DNA of 64,000 bases from Epichloe hybrida. Lineage: Eukaryota; Ascomycota; Sordariomycetes; Hypocreales; Clavicipitaceae. The stretch is taken from the NCBI GenBank assembly GCA_019022495.1, contig JAFEKR010000005.1, forward strand, positions 3,224,001-3,288,000, given 5' to 3'. Numbering within the stretch: the stretch's first letter is position 1; the number at the start of each line of letters is the position of its first letter. The translations under genes and the position numbers were made by a program. Under the pieces are notes generated by a model. The model was not told where the DNA came from. It worked only from the letters and a program-made list of their open reading frames with translations, and did not search any database. Positions 48,294 to 58,600 of this stretch are shown in pieces.

Positions 48294-49032
48294 GAGAGTG
48301 GACTGGTAGGAAATTCTACTGCGCTGCATCTAAGGGTGAAATAGTGGGATTTGGTAAGGCTTCGTGTTGAAAGAAAAACAAATGAGTTATGACAGGCCGT
48401 ACGAAATTCATCCTGTAATTGCTTTGGCATTTGGGTATAACGTGCTTATGGTCAGCACAAAAGAATCTCAACACCACCTTCACGTTCTCGGTCGTATGTC
48501 ATGTGAATCAATGCAGTTTTAGACTGTTCCAGTTAAGGCGAGGACAGATAATAGCTCGCATGGAAGGCGCAAGATCATCTGAGCTATTAAGTTGGCAAAA
48601 GAGCATGGGCGAGAGAAACATCCGCAGTGACTCGAATGAATTCGACAACGGTATAACCATGAACACCAATGCACCATCTGTTTATGGAGTTTTCGCGTTG
48701 GAAAGCGTTGAATATATGGAATTATAAGCAGCAGTTGTATGTGGGCTCGAAGAAACCCGGAACAGGTAGAAGATTCTCAAAGTGAGCTTCTTACGTTGAA
48801 GAACAACGCCAGTGCTATCAGCTGCTGGTTCATCTGCCTGGAATCATGAATACACAGGTGGTTGCACCTGGCAGTCGATTAGTACAAGACGAATTCTTGA
48901 CGCCTGGCGGCCGATCCAGTTCCACTTCCACTTCCTCCAAACTCACAATTTGATGCTCGCATGCCCCCCATCACGACTCCTTTAACAACCTTCACAGAGC
49001 TGCCGGGTCACTTGAACTTTTCCTAAGCAAAG
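48294..49032. other. Intergenic region between the two BTB-type genes
   Basis: This balanced-composition spacer of 739 bp has an open frame of about 100 codons at 48,419-48,727 (+) without recognisable similarity. A pyrimidine-rich run around 48,915-48,985 probably belongs to the promoter of the next gene. Nothing else could be supported. Confidence 0.5.
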
Positions 49033-50090
49033 ATGGAGTCATTCGATAATGCTTGGCTCGCTCTACGGTACGTAGCTGGTTCCCCACTCTGATCTGATAT
49101 CTGCTCTCGAGGCTAATCCTAGACATGAGCAGATCTGCTTCATCACACTGGTTTGAATTCTCAGTCTGGGGCACAAACGGTGTGCAAATTCATCGAAGGA
49201 CACTGAGTGATCGGTTTCCAGAGCTTAATGATTTCTTCCAGATGGATCAAACCGATGAAGATTTTGAGAGCGTTGCCGAATCCCTGGGGTTCGATACCGA
49301 GAGTAACCAGTTTTCTTGGGGCAAACAATGGCAATGTTCTTACACGTTTGTTCTATTCATCCAATTTGTCTACACGGGAAAATATGTCGTCCTGGAACAA
49401 GGCAATATTGCACCAAAGGCACGAAGGCGATGCTATTACTGCAGGGACTTCCCTGTGTCTTCATGTCTTCTCCATGGTAATGTTATCCATGGACAACTTG
49501 TCTCCATGAGAGAGAAAACCAGACCCTACCTTCTTAGAAAGTACGGCCAGATCTTTCCTCGCTTCTACGACCAAATTTCTCACCAATCAGCCAGTCCCTG
49601 TCCCGACAATAATGCATGGGACGACTATTCACACATTTTCGAGACGCACCTAAAGGTCTTCTTCTTCGCTCAAGAACGTCACCTTGGAACTCTGTGCCGC
49701 TTCGCTACATATCAGGTGCAACAGTTGTTTCTGGGACTTGTTTGCTATCGTGAAACAGTCGATCAAGTTGTCCAATTTCTTGAAAAGTTAATCGGACAGA
49801 TCACCAACGAAGACGATGACTATGACGACATGGTGACCACTGTGGCTCACTTTGCGGTATGCTATGCCGACAAGTTTTGGGCAAATGCCCAATTTGCAGG
49901 ATTGATCCGCTCCAACGAACATCTTGGTGACGAGTTCATCCGCGCTGCGATCAATGGTGTCCCCAAATGTTTTGAAGAAGAGCCATGCGATGATGACGAG
50001 CCATGCAATGATGACGAGCCATGCGATGATGACAAGCCATGCGATGATGACAAGCCATGCGATGATGACGAGCTATGCGATGATGAATAG
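49033..50090 (+). CDS. Divergent BTB-like protein with Cys-Asp repeat tail, 2 exons
   Basis: Exons 49,033-49,067 and 49,133-50,090 give 330 residues. The 65-bp intron (GTACGT...GAGCAG, CTAAT near 49,113) joins Leu-Ala-Leu to Arg-Ser-Ala-Ser. Residues about 18-105 resemble a degenerate BTB fold: Phe-Glu-Phe-Ser-Val, Ile-His-Arg-Arg-Thr-Leu, and Phe-x-x-Phe-Val-Tyr-Thr-Gly-Lys-Tyr. A Cys/Arg-rich insert (about 117-130, Arg-Arg-Arg-Cys-Tyr-Tyr-Cys) follows, then helices with Phe-Phe-Ala-Gln-Glu, like the Ala-rich helices after BTB domains. The last 38 residues are six near-identical (Glu/Lys)-Pro-Cys-(Asp/Asn)-Asp-Asp units from an 18-bp tandem repeat. It may be a diverged relative of the BTB gene upstream. 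The start at 49,033 has a good context (AAAGATGG) and supplies the N-terminus before the BTB strand; starting at 49,125 would lie inside the intron. Confidence 0.75.
49980..50087 (+). repeat. Coding 18-bp tandem repeat, exactly 6 units
   Basis: The unit is GAGCCATGCGATGATGAC with 0-2 changes per copy (units at 49,980, 49,998, 50,016, 50,034, 50,052, 50,070). The frame is preserved and the stop codon follows directly. Changes are G/A in the first codon (Glu/Lys) and one Asp-to-Asn. Length polymorphism by slippage is likely. Confidence 0.95.
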
Positions 50091-50307
50091 CCCCTGATTA
50101 ACTGGATCGTGCACAGAGAACGACGGAAACTGAATAGGCATGAGCCTTGGAAGATACATCTGAAATTCAAGTCAGGGAGTTCAAAAGGCTAAATTGGCTT
50201 ACACAATACGCAGATTAGAAATAGCTCACACGTTATCCATCAAACACTGAACATCACCATCGAAAAGCTCACTACGTAACTTGTCCACACGCGCGACCCG
50301 TCACCCA

Positions 50308-52372
50308 TCACAGCTTGGATTTTCTACCGTCGCCCTCCTCCCTCTTCACCTGGTCCTTCAAAACCCTTCTCAAAATCTTGCCACTCTGCGACTTGGGGAT
50401 CTCCTTGACGAAGCGCACACCACCACGTAATCGCTTAGGCGGGCCGACTCGCTCGCCCAGCCAGTTGATGATATCTTGGGCCAACTCATCCGTCGCCTGC
50501 ACATCAGGACGAACAACCACATATGCGCGCGGCACTTCAGTGTGTTGGTCATTGTCCCAAATGCCAATGACGCAGACGTCGTTGATGTCTTCGCGGCCGA
50601 GGAGCTTGGCCTCGAGTTCCGCGGGTGGGACTTGGAAGCCCTCTGCTTGGCATTAGCACGGTGTTTTTTGGAGGGGAAGAGGGAACGTACTATACTTGAT
50701 GAGCTCCTTCATGCGGTCCGTGATGTAGAAATGGCCGCGTTTGCAGGCGTATCCCACGTCGCCGGTCTTGTACCACCCGTCGTCGGTGAAGTTCTCTTCG
50801 TTCAAATCAGGTCTGTTCCAGTATCCGTGGAAGACATTGGGGCCTTTCAGCAGGATTTCACCAGCCTGAACGTCATGTCAGTCAGGGACCTTGCGTCACG
50901 GTTCCTCTTCTTCTCCGGAATGATGAATTTAGAAGGACATATCAAAACATACCTCCCCCCGAGGCAACTCCTTGCCGTCCAAATCCACAATCTTGGCCTC
51001 CATGTGCGGCAGCAATCGTCCCACGGAGCCCTGGAACTTCCACCACTCTTCCGAGAGCTGCGTATGCGTCACGGGACTCGTCTCCGAGAGACCGTATCCC
51101 TGCTTGACGCCGATGCTGAGACGCTTCCAAACAGCCTCTACGAGGTCGACGCCCAGCGGCGCAGCGCCCGAGTTGATCCATCGCACAGACGTCATGTCGT
51201 ACTTGTCCACGACGGGGTGTTTGCCCAGCGCGAGGACAATCGGTGGCGGGACGTACATGAATGTGATGCCGTGCTTCTCGATCAACTGGCAGGCCTTTTC
51301 GATGTCGAATTTGGGTAGGACGATCATGCGGGAGCCGGTGAACATGGTGATGTTGAGAGACACGGAGAGACCCTGCATGGAGTCAGTACACAGAGATGGG
51401 TTAAGAATGGGGTAAAAGGTCAATTGCACGCACGTAGATGTGGAAGAAGGGCAAGACGCCCAAGTGGCGATCGGAATCCCAGTTCAGAGTCTTGGCGTCA
51501 ACGCGGGAGGTTTGGTATGCGTTGGCAACGATGTTGTAGTGCGTGAGCATCACGCCCTTGGGTAGACCGGTTGTGCCCTGTTTATTCCCGTCAGCCTCAT
51601 GTTTACCTTTGTTACAGCCCAATATTCTTGTTCAGAAAAAAAAAAAACCAAGGGAAAAAAACGTTGGGGCAGCTTACAGAGCTGTACACCAAGTAGGCCA
51701 AATCCTTCTTGGGATCCAAGGCCGTCTTCTTCGGCTGGAACCAAGCGCTCTTGGCCGTGACGTCTCTCCAATGCTTGTGCTGGCCCGACTCATCTTTCTC
51801 GTCGCCCATGAGAATGACTCTGTCGAGAGGGATGCCGGCTTTTTGCGCAGCGTCCACGGCCGTCTTCAGAAAGGGCTTCTGGGTCACCAGCGCGGCGGTT
51901 CTTGAGTCGGTGAGCTGCCGCGCCAGCTCGTCTACGGTGTAGGTGGGATTGGCGGGACTGGCGATGCCACCGGCCCAGTGGAGGCCGTAGGTCAGGATAG
52001 GAGTGTCGATGCAGTTTGGGGTGAAGAAGCCGAGGACGTCGCCCTTTTTCCAATCGAACATGTGCTTGAGGCCCTTGCCGAATTGGACCGAGGCTTCTTT
52101 GATGTGGCTGTACGTGTATGAGCGATTGGTGACGCCGTCGGTGAGGAGGACTGGTGAGTGAGAGTGAGAGTGAGCGTGTCAGTCAGTCATTTCCTCGTCA
52201 AAGACTACAACTAAGTGGTGACGAGCACTTGGAGAGCCTTTTCATTCTTCCTGCTTCAATGGAGAGGTGCCGACGAACCATGATCAGGTGGGTATTCCTT
52301 GGGGAGTCCGAAGTACATGGTCCAGATGTCAACGACGGGGATGTCCACCGTCCATTCTGAAGTAATCGGCAT
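50308..52372 (-). CDS. 4-coumarate/phenylacetate-CoA ligase-like acyl-CoA synthetase with PTS1, 6 exons
   Basis: Minus-strand exons in gene order are 52,372-52,279, 52,150-51,678, 51,577-51,434, 51,372-50,953, 50,865-50,691 and 50,642-50,308 (546 residues). All five introns (128, 100, 61, 87, 48 bp) are GT-AG and keep frame. The enzyme belongs to the ANL adenylate-forming superfamily: it activates a carboxylic acid with ATP and transfers it to CoA. Motifs are Ser-Ser-Gly-Thr-Thr-Gly-Leu-Pro-Lys-Gly (188-197, spanning an exon junction), Gly-Tyr-Gly-Leu-Ser-Glu-Thr (329-335), Tyr-Lys-Thr-Gly-Asp (Asp413) and Ser-Gly-Lys (catalytic Lys524). The last three residues are Ser-Lys-Leu, a peroxisomal import signal, so it probably acts in the peroxisome matrix on an aryl- or fatty-acid substrate. 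Length fits the family. The gene converges on the BTB-like gene 217 bp away. The first intron has an atypical donor, GTTCGT. The exact substrate is unknown. Confidence 0.93.
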
Positions 52373-52830
52373 CTTGGGCTCGAGGGTGGCTGACAGCGAC
52401 GGTATGTAGATGCGGATTGAACTGACGGGAAAATGAGCAAGCAGGTCGTCGGTGATATTTATTTGATTCGGGACGCCGTAGCGACGCCACGACCAGGGGC
52501 ACCGGCTATACATGTACATACATATGTAGCCGTCTCTCGCCCGGCTATCCAATTGGACCGAGGTGCCACGGATCAACGGCTCCACACTGCGGAATCAAGT
52601 TGATGTGTAATCCCGTATTCCGTACTGCGTTGTATCGTCGTGGGGCTGCCCCAGCTTATTCTTCAGCTCCTGATTGGTAGCCACAACAAGAGCCGCATGC
52701 GGATGCGGGGAAGATGATTGTTGCACCCACAAGGGCATAATTGATCCCTGCCGCACGATAGAAGCCTCTAGAATTGTTGGAATCCCGCCGCAATCGCTCA
52801 ACCGCATGCAGGCAACTTGGACACTAGGAC
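52373..52830. other. 5' region of the acyl-CoA synthetase gene and right island edge
   Basis: Upstream DNA of the minus-strand gene. The frame continues a little upstream of 52,372 but without a convincing start. Short open frames here have no recognised similarity. Composition changes abruptly to AT-rich near 52,830. Confidence 0.5.
52503..52532. promoter_or_regulatory. Possible CGG...CCG binding site upstream of the synthetase
   Basis: CGGCTA and TAGCCG form 6-bp inverted arms 18 bp apart, enclosing TACATGTACATACATATG. It lies about 130-160 bp upstream of the start at 52,372. Inverted CGG/CCG pairs are the usual target form of fungal Zn2Cys6 regulators, often with other spacings. One site alone is weak evidence. 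Confidence 0.25.
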
Positions 52831-54685
52831 CTACCTAACTAGTTACTTTTCCAGACCTTTAGTAGATGCATAGTATAGTTTATATAGGTAGATTACATAC
52901 CCTATAGTATAGGTACTTAGTTATTTAAACCATAGTCCACGCCCTCTTATAGAATTAGGTAACTTAATCTATACCTTCATTTCTAATCCTAGCTACTTAG
53001 TCTAATATAGTAGTAATTACTTAGTGTTTATAATATAAAGACCTTTCTTTCTAATTAATACCTTTATTAAGTTAATTCTAATTAATTAATTATTAAATTT
53101 AGTATATCCTAGTAAGAGAACAGGGTTTAATTATAATTATTAACATTATAATTAGGCAACCCCTAGTAGCAAGGAAGATTTACATAGGTTAAAGTTTAAT
53201 AAATTATAATGATAATAACATAGGATATTATTAAGATATCTAAGGAAACTAACATTACTTAAGGCTATAAGCTAGTAGTTAAGCTATAGGAACCTTATTA
53301 TTAGGACCTATAGTTTAAAATAATAAAGGTAAGAGCTATTAAAGATAGGATTTAGGTCTTTATTAATCCTAATTTAATAATAACTCTTAACTACCTACCT
53401 AAGCTACTAATCCTAATAAGAAAAGGGACTCTAGCAATAAGAAAAGTAGTAATTATAGCTTTAACCGCTTTACTAGAAAACTAGACTAAAGGGCCTTAAA
53501 CACACTTAAGAACATTAATATCTAGAGTTATAAGTAATTAGCAGTAACCTTAAGAAAGCTCTTCTCTTATAAGTATTACTCCTATTATTAACTTAACTAA
53601 AGAGAGATACTTTAAATACCCTTATAACTAGATAATACTAAAGATAGCGCTTAGTGTATAGTTCTTAATAGATAATATTAAGTGTTTAATAGTTAGTATT
53701 AGAGTCTATTAAAGACTATAAGAGAATATTATAATTAGTTTATTATAACGCTTAGAAATAAGTATAAGCAAATAATCCTATAGTATATCTTACTTTATAA
53801 AAAGCTTAGAGAGCTTATAAGGAATATAATGCCCTTAAATAGAATAATTAGGTATTACACTAAGGTTAACTTTAATAAAGTTATTAAGCATAGCCTAGTA
53901 AAGGTTAATATTAACAAATAGCTTACTAACGCGTTAATTAGCTATAAGCAATGTTTTTAAGTAAATTACTTAATTACGAAAGGTAACTCTTTAATTAAGA
54001 TAATTAATAATGCTATTAGCACCTGATTCCCTTTAATTTCGGCTTAAATTAATTTACTAATCTTTACCACTAAGATTAAGGGTAAAACCCTTAATTTTTA
54101 CTCTATAATTACAAGGATTAGGTATCTAATTAAAGCCTAGGGAAGATCTTAAAGTAAGTCCAGAGAATCTTTTAAAGTAAAGCTAACTCTTAATAGTTAG
54201 ACTAAAGAAAATCTTAATAAGGGAGATAAGAAGCTACTTTACATTTATTATAATAAGTATAAGGCCAAGAAGTTAAAGGACTCTTAGAAGAACTATTAAA
54301 CGCTTTACTTATCTAAGAATTAGACTATTAAGGAAGATTAATTAAAAAAGGCAAAAGAAGTAATGAATTAATAATCTAACGATGTTAAAAAGGCCTATAA
54401 CACGTGGTTTAAGGAGCATAACGCAAAGGAAGCTAAGAAAGTAAAGGAAAGTAAGCTAAAGGGCAATACTACCTTTGTTACTATAGAGCCGTCTTTAGAG
54501 GCTTTTTATGCCTAAGGGCGCTCGCAAGTAATACTTAATAGCGGTACTTTAGTACATATCTTTAATAATAAACGCTAGTTTATTAACCTAGATTACGGTA
54601 ATTAACTAAGTATCCAAGCTAGGTACAAAGTCACTAAGGCTTACGGCGTTAGTATAGCCCGGATTAAATTAATAGATAGCCATAC
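52831..54685 (+). mobile_element. Copia-D (part 1 of 2: 5' end, gag, protease start)
   Basis: This is a Copia element distinct from families A-C. Its LTR is not proven because no partner is in the window; a plausible 5' LTR is about 52,830-53,145, ending TTAACA. Gag-like sequence follows at 53,200-54,450. A protease remnant at 54,534-54,560 reads Leu-Asn-Ser-Gly-Thr-x-Val-His-Ile, where the family has Asp-Ser-Gly. The element is broken at 54,685 by Copia-A2 (CATAC at 54,681-54,685 and 61,456-61,460) and resumes with integrase. Confidence 0.7.
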
Positions 54686-54942
54686 TGTTGATTCCTTCGG
54701 ATCTTCATCGGTTCAATCGTGGCCAAAGACCGGACTAATTGTAGGTCTGGCGCGATGCACGCGATATAATTAGCTACATTAATTCGCCACCCCCTTTTAT
54801 ACCCCATATACGGATTTCGCCTACTTTTCTAGTATCTAGACTTTCCCTCTCTTCTCTCTCTTTCCTAGCTATCTAACTAACTATCATTAACTTTAATTTA
54901 TATAGGATTTATTACCTGCGTAGGACCTTAGTGTAACTAACA
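54686..54942 (+). repeat. 5' LTR of Copia-A2
   Basis: It is 257 bp, TGTTGATTCC to TGTAACTAACA, preceded by CATAC (54,681-54,685). It is less mutated at its 5' side than the 3' LTR. Confidence 0.94.
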
Positions 54943-55649
54943 CTAATTAGTAGTTAACTTTATAACTATAGATAAGCTAGGTATTATAAGAAAAGATATT
55001 TTTATAGACACTACTACTACTACCCCTTGTTATACTATAACGGTTATTACGGTAGAGAGGCATGACTACATAAGTGTGCTAAAGGAAAAGACTAGAATTC
55101 TAGTTGTAGGCTTATTAGGCTTCTAAGGAATTAATCTATTAACCCTTAGGCTTAGGGATATAACTTTATTATATCTATCTAGAATATTGTTGTTAATTAT
55201 TAATTTTATTATCTATTATAAGAAAACTAACTGAATAACTAAATCTATTACTGCAAGGTATTTATTTCAAACCTAACGTTAAATAACCTTAGCTAAGCTA
55301 GCTAATATATTTACAACTTCTTTATAAATATTCCCTTTATCTAACAGACCTTTAATCTCTCCCTACAAGCATTTACTACTCGTTTTTGCCCCCTTTATTA
55401 TTAGTGCTATTTGCCCCGTACTTATTAGTAAGAAAGAGAGATTACCTCCTTCCCTCCTTTTCATGAAAAATAGGAAGTAGCAATTCCTATTATTCCCTTA
55501 TTACTTTTCCTATTATTTTCTAGTTACTTTTAGAACTTATGTTACTTTCTTTATCTCTATTAATTTATTCTTATTGCTGCTTTTACTACTTCTACTGCTT
55601 TTTCTTCTGTTTTTCCTGTTTTTATAATCTTCTAATTTTATTAGAGTAG

Positions 55650-58600
55650 TAATGCTCCTAAAATACAAAAGAAGAACCTTGTAATAGTAATAGGCAAATA
55701 TAGGAGCTTAATTAAGTAGTAAAAACAACAAATTAGTAACATTCCTTTTATAGTTAAAGATAGCAGAGGAATCTAGACCTTCCATAAGAGCAAAGGCTGC
55801 TAGTAATAGTAAGGCTCTAACTATTACCCCTAAGAGACCCTAAGAGTATAAATTACCCCTATGCTTTTAATAGCTTACTTATGACTTCTTATATAACTAG
55901 AAAGAATCTGTTAAGCTAGATCTAGACACTGCTACGTAGCTTAAGCTTAATAACTAGATTACAAGATTTATTAACCTTAGTAAGTATTAAGAATAGAGAG
56001 ATAATAACCTATAGGAATTATTCTAAGAAGACTTTAAAGGCTAGTCTAAAGACACCTTTAAAAGGGTATCTAAGGATATTATCAGAGAATTACGTAATTC
56101 TTTATAAGATTACGGCATCCTCGTTAGGCAAGGCCTAGGATATTCAATCCTAGCATTACTTAAGGAAGTGCTTTATTAAACCTTAATACCTCTTTAGTTA
56201 TAGGAAAGATCATAAGAAAGACTATAATCTTCCAAACCCCTAGAACCTTAACATTAACAGCCCCGATAACCTACCCTAGAAATTAACCTTCCCTAACCCT
56301 AGAGATTGCTTAAACCCTTATAAGAACCCCCGTAATAATCCCTATTATATTAACAGCTCTATCTAGACAATTATTATTAAGAATAACTAGTGGACTGCTA
56401 TTTACAATAAATTATACCTTTATAGTAACTCCCCTCTAAGGATTAGATTACAAAGAAGATCTCGGAGCTTACGAAGATATATAAGGATAGTGACTACTAT
56501 AGTGGAAAGCTATATAACTTCCTAATGCTAAAGATTACACTTTTTAAAAATAAGTATAATAAAATTAACCTTCCTTAAACGTATTATTAGAAGGCTTTCC
56601 TTATTATATTAATAGGTAATGCTAAGCAATACTACCTTAATTACCTCTTTAGGAATAACTATTCCTATAAAGAGATAATCGCCTATATCTGTTAACGCTT
56701 TAAGACAGAAAGCAACTAGTAATTCTATTACTGCTAATAGAGTAGCATAATATTAAAGAATATAATTAAGAAAAACCCTAATAAAAGCAGGCTTAATTAC
56801 CTTAAGATTACATTATTAACCCTTAAGAAGATTCACAGAGGGTTATACCCTACTAAAATAGTAGATACTAAGCTCTATAAGCAGGCGTTAAATGCTATAG
56901 CTAGTGTGCCCGAATATTAGATAGTGAAATACATATACTCCCTAGGCTTTAAAAGTCTTACTAGAGACCTCTGTAAGGTAATTACTATTACGGAATTAAA
57001 TAAGAGGCTTTCCTAATACCTTTAGTCCTAATAAGGAGACCCTCTAGAGGCTATATTCACTAATTATTAGTATAGATAGTGATTATCCCCCTGCGGCAAA
57101 GGAAGTTATTGCGGACAGAGCCCTAGACTAAGCACTAAGCGCTGCTTTATATACAGTAAGAGCGGCTGCTAGTCCTCTAATCACTCCGCTAAAGAATATT
57201 AAAAGGAAAAGGACTGCTAGTAGGCTAGTAAAACATATTATACACCCCCTTTAGAGAAGAGATTCTAGGCATTCCTTGCCTTCTATAAAGGGTAGGATAA
57301 TAATAAGCCTATAAAGGCTTAGGTTAGAATTAGGAATTATATCTTTTAGCTTACACGGAAGCTAAAGATAATAATAATAATGTAAAGAAGCTACTATTAA
57401 TAGCATATCTAAGCATTATATAATTCTTCTGCTTTGGATTATAGACTAACCACAACGCTACTAATATTAATATCCTTATGACCCTTAATAATTAAGCCTT
57501 CTAACACGCATTCCTTAGGCAGGAGCTCTACAAGCTATAAGAGTATAATAAAGGCTTAATTTACTATATCTCTAAAGAACGCTATTCTAAAGAGGTCTTT
57601 AGAGGGATTATACCTAATACTAGCGCTATAGGAAAGTTAACTGTAGGAGAGATATAAGTAAAGGCTCTATTAAGATTAATACCTTTATTAAAGGTAACCC
57701 CCTGTAAACCCTAAATTATTATATTTAGTGCTAAATTAGTAGTTATAAGAGAAATCCTTTATATACCTATAGAACTTAGAGAGCTTAAATTCTATATCCT
57801 TAACATAGCTACCCCCTTTCTCTTCTTAATTACTAATATAGATAAGATGTAAGTTAAGATTAATAACCTTGCTAATATGCTTATCTAAGGCAATAAAACT
57901 ATACCTATTGTGCAACAATAGGGACACCCTTAGTGGTTACTAGAAGTAAGAGAAATAGTTACCTTCTACCTTTTAGAAGGAGATATCTATTAATTACATT
58001 ATTAACTTAGTTACCCTTCTGTTTAATAACTTATAAAGATCCTTTACTAAGCTAGTCACGAAGTTAAACGCTAGGTAATTAAGGAATTAACTAAAGTCTA
58101 CTACTATTACTAGATACATAGAAAGGCCCCTAGTTAATTTAAGTTTATAATTAAAGATAACCATAAATTCAACTACAAGATTATCGTTAATATCATGCAA
58201 ATCAATAGCTAGCTAGTGCTCTATATTGTTAATTTAGTAACCTTGTTCTAGGTAGCCTAGTTCCTTAATCTAAAGAAGCAGAAGGCTCAAGACATCTAGG
58301 ATATAATTCGCAAATATTGGATTAATACTTATCTCAGACCTCTAGATTAGATTATCTATAATGCTAGTAATAACTTTACTTCCACTAAATTTAGGCATTA
58401 TGCTTAATTAATATTAATTAAAACTAGTAAGATGCTAATTAAAGCCTATAATAGCATTAGAAAGGTTAAGAGATATCACAGACCTCTACGCTAAGCCTAT
58501 AATATTATTATAGACTTAATTAGAACAAAGCTTACGCTAAAGTAACGTCTCTAAATAGCTATTAAGGCAATTAATAACTCTATAGGCCTAAATAGTATTA

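Noticed and set aside
48419..48727. 102-codon frame between the BTB genes
   Set aside because: No recognisable motif; length is within chance for balanced-composition DNA.
49125..50090. Start of the BTB-like gene at 49,125
   Set aside because: That ATG lies just before the AG of a well-formed intron; starting at 49,033 and splicing gives a better N-terminus.
44898..52372. The four island genes considered as a secondary-metabolite cluster
   Set aside because: No synthase, oxidase set or pathway regulator is present; only a transporter and one ligase could fit.
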